Positions 16,618-24,260 of a stretch of 64,000 bases of DNA are shown here, one piece after another. Origin of the DNA: Pseudogulbenkiania sp. MAI-1 (GTDB lineage Bacteria; Pseudomonadota; Gammaproteobacteria; Burkholderiales; Chromobacteriaceae); assembly GCF_000527175.1 (NCBI RefSeq), contig NZ_AZUR01000001.1, positions 3,807,001-3,871,000 on the forward strand. The letters run 5' to 3'. Within the stretch, counting starts at the first letter, position 1. Each line of letters begins with the position of its first letter. The notes beneath the pieces were generated by a model. It saw only the letters and a program-made list of their open reading frames with translations, had not been told where the DNA came from and did not search any database. Both the position numbers and the translations under genes were made by a program.

Positions 16618-17900
16618 GCGGGGACCGGCTCCGGGCTGGCCTGAGCGCCATGCTGCTGGCACTGCTGGCGGCCGGCACGGTACACGCCGCGGTGCTGACG
16701 GTGGCGCCGGGCGCGTCGATCCAGGCCGCCGTGGAGCGCGCCGCCCCCGGCGACACGGTCGAGGTGGCGCGCGGCCTCTATACCGAAAACCTGCGCATCG
16801 CCAAGCCGCTGACGCTGCGCGGCGTCAACCGCCCGACGCTGTCCGGCGGCAACCGCAACGACACCATCCGCATCGCCGCGCCGGACGTGCGCGTGGAAGG
16901 CTTCATCGTGCGCGACAGCGGCGGCGACCTGGGCGCCCAGAACGCCTGCCTCTACCTCGAACCGGGCGCCGACCGCGTCACGGTGCGCGGCAACGACCTC
17001 ACCTATTGCCTGTTCGGCCTGTGGATCGAAAAGGTGCGCGACACGCGCGTCGAGCACAACCTGATCACCGGCAAGCGCGACTTCGCCTCGGTCCACCGCG
17101 GCAACGGCATCCAGCTCTACAACACCGAGGGCGCCGCCATCGTCGGCAACCGCATCAGCTTCGTGCGCGACGGCATCTACGTCGACGTCTCGCACCACGC
17201 GCTGTTTCGCGGCAACACCATCCACGACGCGCGCTACGGCACGCACTACATGAACTCCTACTACAACCGCTGGGAAGGCAACGAGGTCTACCACAACCGC
17301 GGCGGGCTGGCGCTGATGGAGGCGCGCAACCAGATCGTGGTGAACAACCGGGTGTGGGGCAATTCCGACCACGGCATCATGCTGCGCACGCTGCAGGACT
17401 CGCGCGTGGAAAACAACGTGGTGGCCGGCAACGCGCGCGGCCTGTTCGTCTACGACGCCGAGTACAACAGCCTGCGCGGCAACCTGGTGACCGGCAACCA
17501 GGTCGGCGTGCACCTGTCGGCCGGCTCCACCCGCAACGTGGTGGCGGACAACGACTTCATCGCCAACCGCGAGCAGGTGCGCTACGTCGGCACCCGCGAC
17601 GAGGAATGGGGCAAGCCGCGCGGCAACCACTGGAGCGACTACCTGGGCTGGGACCGCGACGGCAACGGCCGCGGCGACGTGCCCTACCAGGCCAACGACC
17701 TGGTCGACCGCCTGCTGTGGCGCTACCCGAGCGCCAAGCTGCTCTTGAACAGCCCGGCGGTGCAGAGCCTGCGCCTGATCGCGCGCCAGTTCCCGCTGCT
17801 GCGCGCGCCCAGCGTGCTCGACCCGCAACCGGCGATGCGCCCGGCCCACCGTAACTGGACGGCCTGGAGCGCGCCGCGCTACCGCTTTACTTCGCAGTGA
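16614..17900 (+). CDS. nosD: NosD, periplasmic copper-site assembly protein
   Basis: Periplasmic right-handed beta-helix protein of 428 residues, needed for sulfide/copper insertion into the CuZ site of N2O reductase, working with NosFY. A signal peptide spans about residues 1-29 ('MLLALLAAGTVHA'). Repeated CASH/PbH1-type rungs follow, with many Asn and Gly ('GNDLTYCLFGLWIE', 'NGIQLYNTEGAAIVGNRIS', 'NVVAGNARGLFVYDAEYNSL'), and a C-terminal 'NHWSDYLGWDRDGNGRGD'. The ATG at 16614 overlaps the nosR stop. It is followed 7 bp later by nosF. Confidence 0.95.
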   Translation: MSGDRLRAGLSAMLLALLAAGTVHAAVLTVAPGASIQAAVERAAPGDTVEVARGLYTENLRIAKPLTLRGVNRPTLSGGNRNDTIRIAAPDVRVEGFIVRDSGGDLGAQNACLYLEPGADRVTVRGNDLTYCLFGLWIEKVRDTRVEHNLITGKRDFASVHRGNGIQLYNTEGAAIVGNRISFVRDGIYVDVSHHALFRGNTIHDARYGTHYMNSYYNRWEGNEVYHNRGGLALMEARNQIVVNNRVWGNSDHGIMLRTLQDSRVENNVVAGNARGLFVYDAEYNSLRGNLVTGNQVGVHLSAGSTRNVVADNDFIANREQVRYVGTRDEEWGKPRGNHWSDYLGWDRDGNGRGDVPYQANDLVDRLLWRYPSAKLLLNSPAVQSLRLIARQFPLLRAPSVLDPQPAMRPAHRNWTAWSAPRYRFTSQ

Positions 17901-17907
17901 TCCCACC

Positions 17908-18828
17908 ATGAACCCACCCGTCATCGAACTTCACCAGGTCGAACGCCGCTTCGGAACGCTCCCCGCCGTCGACGGCGTCAGCTTCCGCGTCGAGCGCGGC
18001 GAGCTGTTCGGCCTCACCGGCCACAACGGTGCCGGCAAGAGCACGCTGTTCAAGATCATGCTGGGGCTGCTCGCCCCCAGCGCCGGCAGCGTGCAGGTAC
18101 TCGGTGCCCCCACCCGCGGCGCGGCCTTCCGCGCCGTGCGCCGCCGCCTGGGCTACCTGCCGGAACAGCTGGCTCTGTACGACAACCTGAGCGGCAGCGA
18201 GACGCTGAGCTACTTCGCCCGCCTCAAGGGCGCCGAGCCACAGCAGGTGGCGCCGCTGTTGGAACGGGTCGGGCTGGCGCATGCCGCCCAGCGCCGCGTC
18301 GGCACCTACTCCAAGGGCATGCGCCAGCGCCTGGGGCTCGCCCAGGCCCTGCTCGGCAGCCCGCAACTGCTGTTCCTCGACGAGCCGACCAACGGCCTCG
18401 ACCCGGAAGCGATCCACGCCTTCTACCAGCTCCTGGCCGAGCTGCGCGAACAGGGCGTGAGCATGATCCTGACCTCGCACATCCTGGCGGAGATCCAGGA
18501 ACGGGTGGACCGCGTCGCCATCCTCAAGGCCGGCAAGCTCGCCGCGCTCGGCACCGTATCCCAGCTGCGCGAGGCGGCGGCGCTGCCGCTGGGCGTGACG
18601 CTCACCACCAGCCGGCCGCTGACGATGGACGAGCTGGCCCGGCTCGACCGCCACGCCCCGCTCAGACAACCCTCGGGGACCGACCAGCTGAGGCTTGCCT
18701 GCCCGCGCCCGGCCAAGATGGCGCTGCTGGCCGAAGTGGCGGCGCTGGGCGCAGCGGTGCGCGACGTGCGGCTGTCCGAACCCTCGCTGGAAGACGTGAT
18801 CCTGGGCTACGCGGGAGGACGACCATGA
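17908..18828 (+). CDS. nosF: NosF, ABC transporter ATPase for NosZ maturation
   Basis: The 306-residue nucleotide-binding subunit that energises NosFY, which supplies sulfur species to NosD for the CuZ cluster. Walker A is 'GHNGAGKSTLFKIM', the signature is 'YSKGMRQRLGLAQALL', Walker B is 'LLFLDEPTNGLDP', and the H-loop follows in 'MILTSHILAEI'. The gene sits between nosD (7-bp gap) and nosY (ATGA overlap), the usual order of the maturation genes. Confidence 0.96.
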   Translation: MNPPVIELHQVERRFGTLPAVDGVSFRVERGELFGLTGHNGAGKSTLFKIMLGLLAPSAGSVQVLGAPTRGAAFRAVRRRLGYLPEQLALYDNLSGSETLSYFARLKGAEPQQVAPLLERVGLAHAAQRRVGTYSKGMRQRLGLAQALLGSPQLLFLDEPTNGLDPEAIHAFYQLLAELREQGVSMILTSHILAEIQERVDRVAILKAGKLAALGTVSQLREAAALPLGVTLTTSRPLTMDELARLDRHAPLRQPSGTDQLRLACPRPAKMALLAEVAALGAAVRDVRLSEPSLEDVILGYAGGRP

Positions 18829-19640
18829 TCGAACTCAACGCCATCCGCACCGTCGCCGCCAAGGAATTCCGTGACCGCCTGCGCAACCGCTGGGTGCTGG
18901 CGGTGAGCGTCGTGTTCACCCTGTTCGCGCTGGTCATCGCCTACTTCGGCGCGGCCCAGCAGGGCGAGGTGGGCCTGCGCGGCATCGAAGTCACCATCGC
19001 CAGCCTGGTGAGCCTGGTGATCTACCTGATCCCGCTCATCGCCCTGCTGCTCGGCTTCGACGCCATCGTCGGCGAGCGCGAGCGCGGCTCGCTCGAACTC
19101 ATGCTGTCGCTGCCGATCAGCCGCGCCGAACTGATCCTCGGCAAGTACGGCGGGCTCGCCGCGGCGCTGAGCGTGGCCACGCTGACCGGCTTCGGGCTGG
19201 CGGGCGCGCTGCTCGTCACCCGGCTGCCCGCCGCCGCGCTCTACCACTACGCCGGCTTCATGCTCTCGGCGCTGCTCTTGGGGCTCGCCTTCCTGTCGCT
19301 GGCGGTACTGGTCTCGGTGCTGGCCGGCGACCGCACCCGCGCCTCGGGCGCGGCGATCGCGCTGTGGTTCTTCTTCGTGCTGATCTTCGACCTCTTGCTG
19401 CTGGGCCTGCTGGTGGTACAGGGCGACGGCCCGCTGGGCGAGTGGCTGCCCTACCTGATGCTACTCAACCCGGCCGACCTGTTCCGCGCCCTCAACATCT
19501 TCAGCAGCGATGAGCTGCGCTCCTTTTACGGGCTGGGCAGCGTGCTGCCCGACCTGATGACCCAACCGCTGATGCTCGGCGGCATGCTCACGGGCTGGAT
19601 CGTCGCCCCGCTCGCCGCCGCCCTGTGGAGATTCCGATGA
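18825..19640 (+). CDS. nosY: NosY, ABC transporter permease for NosZ maturation
   Basis: Integral membrane partner of NosF, 271 residues with six predicted hydrophobic segments. It has the ABC-2 type features 'IRTVAAKEFRDRLRNRW' at the N-terminus and 'IVGERERGSLELMLSLPI' between helices. It is translationally coupled to nosF at the 5' end and to nosL at the 3' end (ATGA overlaps). It is intact and of typical length. Confidence 0.95.
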   Translation: MIELNAIRTVAAKEFRDRLRNRWVLAVSVVFTLFALVIAYFGAAQQGEVGLRGIEVTIASLVSLVIYLIPLIALLLGFDAIVGERERGSLELMLSLPISRAELILGKYGGLAAALSVATLTGFGLAGALLVTRLPAAALYHYAGFMLSALLLGLAFLSLAVLVSVLAGDRTRASGAAIALWFFFVLIFDLLLLGLLVVQGDGPLGEWLPYLMLLNPADLFRALNIFSSDELRSFYGLGSVLPDLMTQPLMLGGMLTGWIVAPLAAALWRFR

Positions 19641-20146
19641 CATTACGCACCACGCTCGCGCTCGCGGCGCTGCTGGCCGGGCTGGCCGCCTGCCAGGACG
19701 AACGCCCCGCCCAGACCACCCCGCTCGAGATCAAGCAGGACACCGCCTGCGCGCTCGACGGCATGCTGCTCGCCGACTACCCCGGTGCCAAGGCGCAGAT
19801 CCACTACGCCCAGGGCGAACCCGAATTCTTCTGCGACACCGTGGAAATGTTCTCGCTCTACCTCAAGCCGGAACAAGCCCGCCGCATCGCCGCGCTCTAC
19901 GTCCAGGACATGGGCGAGACCGACATCAAGGCCCCCAAAGGGCACTGGATCGACGCGCGCCAGGCCTTCTACGTGCAAGGCTCGTCGCAGCAGGGCTCGA
20001 TGGGACCGACGCTGGTGCCGTTCGGTCAGCGCGCCAAGGCCGAGGCTTTCGCCCAGCAATACGGCGGCAAGGTGCTGGCCTTCGCCGACGTCAAACCCGA
20101 GATGGTGCGGCTCGACGGCGGCGCCCTGCATGACAGCCATATGTGA
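19637..20146 (+). CDS. nosL: NosL, copper-chaperone lipoprotein for N2O reductase
   Basis: About 169 residues with a lipoprotein signal ('LALAALLAGLAAC', lipobox LAAC). The NosL fold has 'GMLLADYPGAKAQIHY', 'EPEFFCDTVEMFSLYLKPEQ' and 'FYVQGSSQQGSMGPTLVPF'. NosL delivers Cu(I) to apo-NosZ from the outer-membrane face of the periplasm. The usual CxxCGM-like copper motif appears as 'CALDGM', with one cysteine replaced by aspartate. The ATG at 19637 overlaps the nosY stop; an ATG four codons earlier lies inside nosY and is less likely. Confidence 0.9.
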   Translation: MTLRTTLALAALLAGLAACQDERPAQTTPLEIKQDTACALDGMLLADYPGAKAQIHYAQGEPEFFCDTVEMFSLYLKPEQARRIAALYVQDMGETDIKAPKGHWIDARQAFYVQGSSQQGSMGPTLVPFGQRAKAEAFAQQYGGKVLAFADVKPEMVRLDGGALHDSHM

Positions 20147-20153
20147 GACCGAC

Positions 20154-20423
20154 ATGTCCTACCAGAACTTCTTCCGCGACGTCGACGCCACCCGCGCCCA
20201 AGAGATCGACGGCCTGTCCAAGCTGATGTACCAGCTGCGCGAAAGCCGCCGGCTGATCCTGGCGCGCTACGCCGTCGACAGCGAAGACGCCCTGCTCGAC
20301 GCCATCCGCGAATCGAGGGTGGCCGAACACCCGGCCTACGACGATTACCTCTCGGCCAAGCAATTGCATCAGCACTACCAAGCCGCTCGCGCCGAAATGA
20401 AACTCTGCATGGAAAACACATGA
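20154..20423 (+). CDS. Small protein, possible antitoxin partner of the TumE-like gene
   Basis: 89 residues, hydrophilic and predicted helical, with two charged helices ('LSKLMYQLRESRRLILARY' and 'YLSAKQLHQHYQAARAEMK') joined by 'SRVAEHPAYDDY'. No enzyme motif is seen. It begins 7 bp after nosL ends and overlaps the next gene by ATGA, the layout of an antitoxin-toxin pair in which the small helical protein comes first. The 'EHPxYxDYLSAK' signature resembles proteins paired with DUF6516/TumE toxins from memory of the family, not a search. Confidence 0.5.
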   Translation: MSYQNFFRDVDATRAQEIDGLSKLMYQLRESRRLILARYAVDSEDALLDAIRESRVAEHPAYDDYLSAKQLHQHYQAARAEMKLCMENT

Positions 20424-20788
20424 AAACTGTCGTGGATTACGAAACGCTGCGCGATGCCATTATCGATGATTACGGCGAAACCCTGGCCGGCGATATTATC
20501 CTGTACCAGGACGCCATTTCCCTCGAATTATTAAATGGCACTTTGCTCGAGATCAAAGCGGCGTCGAATAGCGAATATAGTTTCATCTGGAAATATCAGG
20601 GCCATGTCCTGCGCCTCGACACCGCGCCGCTGCACCCCGATCTCTCCACCTATCCCCACCACCTGCACGATAGCGACGGCATGGTCCGGCCCGACCCGAT
20701 CACCACCCCGGGCCAGCCGCTGAGACAGAACGTGCGGCTGCTGCTCGGCGCACTTAATCTCGATCCGCTGCTGGGTCACCGCGCCTAA
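20420..20788 (+). CDS. TumE/DUF6516-like protein, putative toxin
   Basis: 122 residues with 'LEIKAASNSEYSFIWKYQ', then 'LRLDTAPLHPDL' and 'TYPHHLHDSDG'. The aromatic-rich 'W-[KR]-Y' strand followed by a 'HHP...PHHxH' motif fits the TumE-family toxin description. The 5' half (20420-20600) is visibly AT-richer than the flanking nos genes, suggesting recent arrival. It overlaps its upstream partner by ATGA. An unrelated conserved hypothetical protein remains possible. Confidence 0.5.
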   Translation: MKTVVDYETLRDAIIDDYGETLAGDIILYQDAISLELLNGTLLEIKAASNSEYSFIWKYQGHVLRLDTAPLHPDLSTYPHHLHDSDGMVRPDPITTPGQPLRQNVRLLLGALNLDPLLGHRA

Positions 20789-20841
20789 GACAGTTCCATC
20801 CCAGCCTCTTGCCCGGCGACGCCGGGCTACCCACCAAGCGC

Positions 20842-20869
20842 AAAAAAAACGGCGGCCACAGCCGCCGTT
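20842..20869 (-). terminator. Intrinsic terminator of the cytochrome c gene
   Basis: The 9-bp stem AACGGCGGC/GCCGCCGTT (20848-20856 and 20861-20869) has a 4-nt loop. On the minus strand it runs into eight T residues (20842-20849). It lies 53 bp beyond the cytochrome c stop and also separates it from the converging toxin-antitoxin-like pair. Confidence 0.9.
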
Positions 20870-20921
20870 CGAGACCGGCCAGGACGCCCCGCACGGCCGT
20901 CCTGGCTGGGTTGAAACCTGT

Positions 20922-21335
20922 TCAGGACGTCTTGGACAGCATGAAATCCACCGCCGCCTTGACGTCGGCGTCGGACAGCGCGCTGTTGCCGCCGCGTGCC
21001 GGCATCGCACCCTTCGCACCGGTGAAGCCCTCGACGGCGTGCTTGTACAGCGTGTCCTTGCCCTGCGCCAGGCGGGCATCCCAATCGGCCTTGTCGCCGA
21101 CCATCGGTGCGCCGGCGGCGCCGGTCTGGTGACACATCACGCAGGTCTTCTTGAACACGTCCTCACCCGCCTTCAGCGCCGGATCGGCGGCGGCCGTGGT
21201 GGTGGCAGCCGGTTGGGCGGTCTCGGCGGCGGCCGGTGCCGCAGCCTGCGCCGTGCTTTCGGCAGCCTCTTTCTTGCCGCAGGCGGCCAACGCCAACAGG
21301 CTCAGAAAAGCCAGAGCCATCGCTTGCTTTTTCAT
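20922..21335 (-). CDS. Class I cytochrome c (c5-like) lipoprotein
   Basis: 137-residue periplasmic electron carrier. A lipoprotein signal ends 'LLALAACGKKE'. An Ala/Pro/Thr-rich tether follows, then one haem site 'CVMCH' and the axial methionine region 'GAMPARGGN'. ATG 21335 is chosen because an AAGGGG ribosome site sits six bases before it; the ATG at 21341 would have no spacing. It is divergent from nosZ and convergent with the toxin-antitoxin-like pair, so it is a plausible electron donor in the N2O pathway. That role is inferred from position. Confidence 0.88.
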   Translation of the reverse strand: MKKQAMALAFLSLLALAACGKKEAAESTAQAAAPAAAETAQPAATTTAAADPALKAGEDVFKKTCVMCHQTGAAGAPMVGDKADWDARLAQGKDTLYKHAVEGFTGAKGAMPARGGNSALSDADVKAAVDFMLSKTS

Positions 21336-21432
21336 TTTCATCCCCTTATGCGGAAACCCAAAATATCGACCGCACCATTTTACCAACGGCTCGCCTCAGT
21401 AATACGCCCACCGCCCGGTTTCTTTTAAAGGC

Positions 21433-21446
21433 TTGATGCGCATCAA
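21433..21446. promoter_or_regulatory. Perfect FNR/DNR-type box upstream of nosZ
   Basis: TTGATGCGCATCAA matches the TTGATNNNNATCAA consensus in all ten specified positions. Its centre is 94 bp upstream of the nosZ ATG, leaving room for a class II promoter (start expected about 41 bp downstream, near 21481). It lies in the nosZ / cytochrome c divergent region and could serve both genes. Confidence 0.88.
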
Positions 21447-21533
21447 TTCCAGCGCGGGGTCAAAAGGATTGCAATAGCGTCGAATTAAAAATCATAAAAC
21501 TCACGCTATTTCAGTACATTTGGAGCAAATAAC

Positions 21534-23465
21534 ATGGCGAAGGAAGAATCCGTTTCCGACATCGGCCGCCGCAAATTCCTCGGCACCTCGACGATGCTGG
21601 GCCTGGCCGGCATCGGCCTGAGCGCCGGGCTCAGCGGCTGCAAGGACGGCGGCGCCCAGGCCGCCGCCGGCAACGCGGGCGGAGAAGCGGCCGCGGCGTC
21701 CCACGGCGCCGGCCACAACCCGCACAAGGCCCCCGGCCAGCTCGACGACTACTACGGCCTGTGGTCCGGCGGCCACTCCGGCGAAATGCGCGTGCTGGGC
21801 CTGCCGTCCGGCCGCGAGATCAAGCGCATCCCGGTGTTCAACATGGACTGCATGAGCGGCTGGGGCATCACCAACGAATCCAAGGCCATCCTCGGCACCA
21901 AGCCGGACGGCAGCCCCAAGTACATGGTCGGCGACACCCACCACGTGCACGCCTCGTACGCCAAGGGCACCTACGACGGCCGCTACGCCTGGGTCAACGA
22001 CAAGATCAACTCACGCCTGGCGCGCATCCGCCTCGACACCTTCGAGTGCGACAAGATCACCGAACTGCCCAACGTACAGGGCTTCCACGGCATCTTCCCG
22101 GACAAGCGCGACCCGGTGGACGCCAGCATCGACCGCACCACCCGCGTGTTCTGCGGCAGCGAATTCCACATCCCGCACGCCAACGACGGCCGTGACCTCG
22201 ACGCCGGCGAAAAATACGGCGCGCTGTTCACCTGCGTCGACGCCGAGACCATGGAAGTGCGCTGGCAGTGCAAGGTCGACGGCAACATGGATCTCGTGGC
22301 CACCTCCTTCGACGGCAAGCTCGCCGCCTCCAACCAGTACAACGTCGAAAACGGCATCCGCTACGAAGACATGATGTCGGCCGAGCGCGACGCCTGCGTG
22401 TTCTTCAACGTGGCGCGCATCGAACAAGCAGTGAAGGAAGGCAAGTTCAAGACCATCGGGGATTCGAAAGTACCGGTGGTGGACGGCACCAAGGCCGCCA
22501 ACGCCGACCCCAAGACCGCGCTCACCGCCTACGTGCCGGTGCCGAAGAACCCGCACGGCGTCAACGCCAGCCCGGACGCCAAATACTTCATCTGCGCCGG
22601 CAAGCTCTCCCCCACCGCCACCGTGATCGAGCTGGAGAAAGTGCTGGCCTGGTTCGACGGCAAGCTCGACGACATCAAGAAAGCCATCGTCGCCGAAGTG
22701 GAACTGGGCCTCGGCCCCTTGCACACCGCCTTCGACGGCCGCGGCAACGCCTACACCACGTTGTTCCTCGATTCGCAGATCGTGAAATGGAACCTCGCCG
22801 AAGCGATCAAGTTCTACGGCGGCGACAAGAATGCCAAGTACGTGGTGGACCGGCTCGACGTGCAATTCCAGCCCGGCCACCTCAACGCCTCGATGTCGGA
22901 AACGCGCGAGGCCGACGGCCAATGGCTGGCGGTGGGCTGCAAGTTCTCCAAGGACCGCTTCCTGCCGGTCGGCCCGCTGCACCCGGAAAACGAACAGCTG
23001 GTGGACATCAGCGGCGACAAGATGATCCACGTCGCCGACCACCCGGTGTACCCGGAGCCGCACGACTTCATCATCGTCAAGCGCGACAAGATCAAGCCGC
23101 GCCAGGTCTACAACCTGGACGAGTTCCCGCTGGCGCTGAAAGACCCGAAGGAAAGCCGCGTCGAGCGCAAGGGCAACAAGGTGACGATCTACCTCGCCTC
23201 ACAGGCGCCGGCGTTCAGCCTGCGGGAATTCAAGGTGAAGAAGGGCGACGAGGTGACGGTGATCCTGACCAACCTCGACAAGGTGGAAGACCTGACCCAC
23301 GGCTTCGCTATCCCCAAGTACAACGTCAACTTCATCGTCAACCCGCAGGAGACCAAGTCGGTCACCTTCAAGGCAGACAAGCCGGGCGTCTACTGGTGCT
23401 ACTGCACCCACTTCTGCCACGCGCTGCACCTGGAGATGCGCTCGCGCCTGATCGTCGAGCGCTGA
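21534..23465 (+). CDS. nosZ: Nitrous oxide reductase (clade I, Tat-exported)
   Basis: Periplasmic copper enzyme reducing N2O to N2, 643 residues. The twin-arginine signal is 'SDIGRRKFLGTS' with RR at 12-13, typical of clade I. The seven-bladed propeller supplies the CuZ histidines ('DTHHVHASY', 'FHIPHAND', 'NPHGVNASPDA', 'GPLHTAFDGRG', 'PGHLNASMSE'). A C-terminal cupredoxin domain has the CuA motif 'WCYCTHFCHALHLEM'. The start at 21534 has a purine-rich TTTGGAG site. It is separated from nosRDFYL by the toxin-antitoxin-like pair and the opposed cytochrome gene, and has its own FNR box and terminator. Confidence 0.97.
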   Translation: MAKEESVSDIGRRKFLGTSTMLGLAGIGLSAGLSGCKDGGAQAAAGNAGGEAAAASHGAGHNPHKAPGQLDDYYGLWSGGHSGEMRVLGLPSGREIKRIPVFNMDCMSGWGITNESKAILGTKPDGSPKYMVGDTHHVHASYAKGTYDGRYAWVNDKINSRLARIRLDTFECDKITELPNVQGFHGIFPDKRDPVDASIDRTTRVFCGSEFHIPHANDGRDLDAGEKYGALFTCVDAETMEVRWQCKVDGNMDLVATSFDGKLAASNQYNVENGIRYEDMMSAERDACVFFNVARIEQAVKEGKFKTIGDSKVPVVDGTKAANADPKTALTAYVPVPKNPHGVNASPDAKYFICAGKLSPTATVIELEKVLAWFDGKLDDIKKAIVAEVELGLGPLHTAFDGRGNAYTTLFLDSQIVKWNLAEAIKFYGGDKNAKYVVDRLDVQFQPGHLNASMSETREADGQWLAVGCKFSKDRFLPVGPLHPENEQLVDISGDKMIHVADHPVYPEPHDFIIVKRDKIKPRQVYNLDEFPLALKDPKESRVERKGNKVTIYLASQAPAFSLREFKVKKGDEVTVILTNLDKVEDLTHGFAIPKYNVNFIVNPQETKSVTFKADKPGVYWCYCTHFCHALHLEMRSRLIVER

Positions 23466-23497
23466 GCCGGCAAACTCATCCTAGCAACGAAGCGTTT

Positions 23498-23529
23498 CGG
23501 GAAGGCCGCAAGCCTTCCCGCTTTTTTTT
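23498..23529 (+). terminator. Intrinsic terminator of nosZ
   Basis: The 9-bp stem CGGGAAGGC/GCCTTCCCG has loop cgcaa and is followed by C and eight T residues. It begins 33 bp after the nosZ stop. Confidence 0.93.
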
Positions 23530-23550
23530 GGTTCTACACGGGGCGTCCGC

Positions 23551-23931
23551 TCACCGCGTCGAGGCCGGCGCAGGTTTTTCCACCGGCAGCCCGGCGGCGA
23601 GCCAGTCGTCGAAGCCGCCGGCGATCGAGCACACCGTGGTGTAGCCCATCTGCAGCAGCGACTGCGCCGCCAGCGCGGCACAGGCGCTGGTCTGGCAATA
23701 CAGCAGCACCGGGCGGTGACGGTTGGCCAGCTCCGGCGACGCCTCCAGCTGGAACTCCAGCACGCCGCGCGGCAGGTTGACGGCGCCGGGCACGTGGCCG
23801 GCGGCGTACTCCGTCGGTTCGCGCACGTCCACCACCAGCACGCCATCCGGTCGCCAGGTCGCCGCCTCGGGCAGCGGCAGCTCGACGATGCGGCTGCGTG
23901 CCTCCCTCACCAGATCTTGTGCGGTTCTCAT
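23551..23931 (-). CDS. Rhodanese-like domain protein
   Basis: 126-residue single rhodanese domain. It shows 'VLVVDVREPTEYAAGHVPGA', the active-site loop beginning at C79 ('LYCQTSACAA'), and the C-terminal 'GGFDDWLAAGLPVE'. It may transfer sulfane sulfur or act as a sulfur carrier in the cytoplasm; no signal peptide is seen. The loop sequence lacks the Arg of classical thiosulfate sulfurtransferases (CRxGx[RT]), so the substrate is uncertain. It converges on nosZ. Confidence 0.88.
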   Translation of the reverse strand: MRTAQDLVREARSRIVELPLPEAATWRPDGVLVVDVREPTEYAAGHVPGAVNLPRGVLEFQLEASPELANRHRPVLLYCQTSACAALAAQSLLQMGYTTVCSIAGGFDDWLAAGLPVEKPAPASTR

Positions 23932-24260
23932 CGGCTCACCCTCAATCGTCGTGATGAAGATTTTCTTCGATCACAGCATTAATGATAGCCAGCGTCAGGG
24001 CCAATGGCAGCCCGCCATCGGACGAAACAGCACATGCCGCATGTCCCGTGCCAGCTGGCACCCTTGGCATCGGCGCCGGGCGGTCCCACGGGGATCGGAT
24101 CAGGCATCACGCTTGGCACCAGCCGGAATAGCTCGCCCCAAGAAAAATGGCCCACGCCGAAACGTGGGCCCAACACTTGGAGCGGGGGGTGCGTTCCCCC
24201 GATGACAACCAGCTTAGTACGCCGCCTCGGCGAAGGAAATGCGGCAGATTGTCGCAGCGC
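23932..24260. other. Intergenic stretch with palindrome and terminator
   Basis: No supported gene; the short minus-strand frame at 23979-24176 has no recognisable features. A perfect 14-bp palindrome GTGCCAGCTGGCAC lies at 24048-24061, and the histidine kinase terminator at 24143-24170. The promoter for the rhodanese gene should lie at the left end. Confidence 0.6.
24143..24170 (-). terminator. Intrinsic terminator downstream of the sensor kinase operon
   Basis: The 8-bp stem GGCCCACG/CGTGGGCC (24149-24156, 24163-24170) is followed on the minus strand by ATTTTTC. It ends the four-gene minus-strand operon, about 90 bp past the kinase stop. Confidence 0.85.

Noticed and set aside
23979..24176. 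Minus-strand 65-codon frame as a small gene
   Set aside because: No ribosome site, it overlaps the kinase terminator, and no recognisable sequence features are present.
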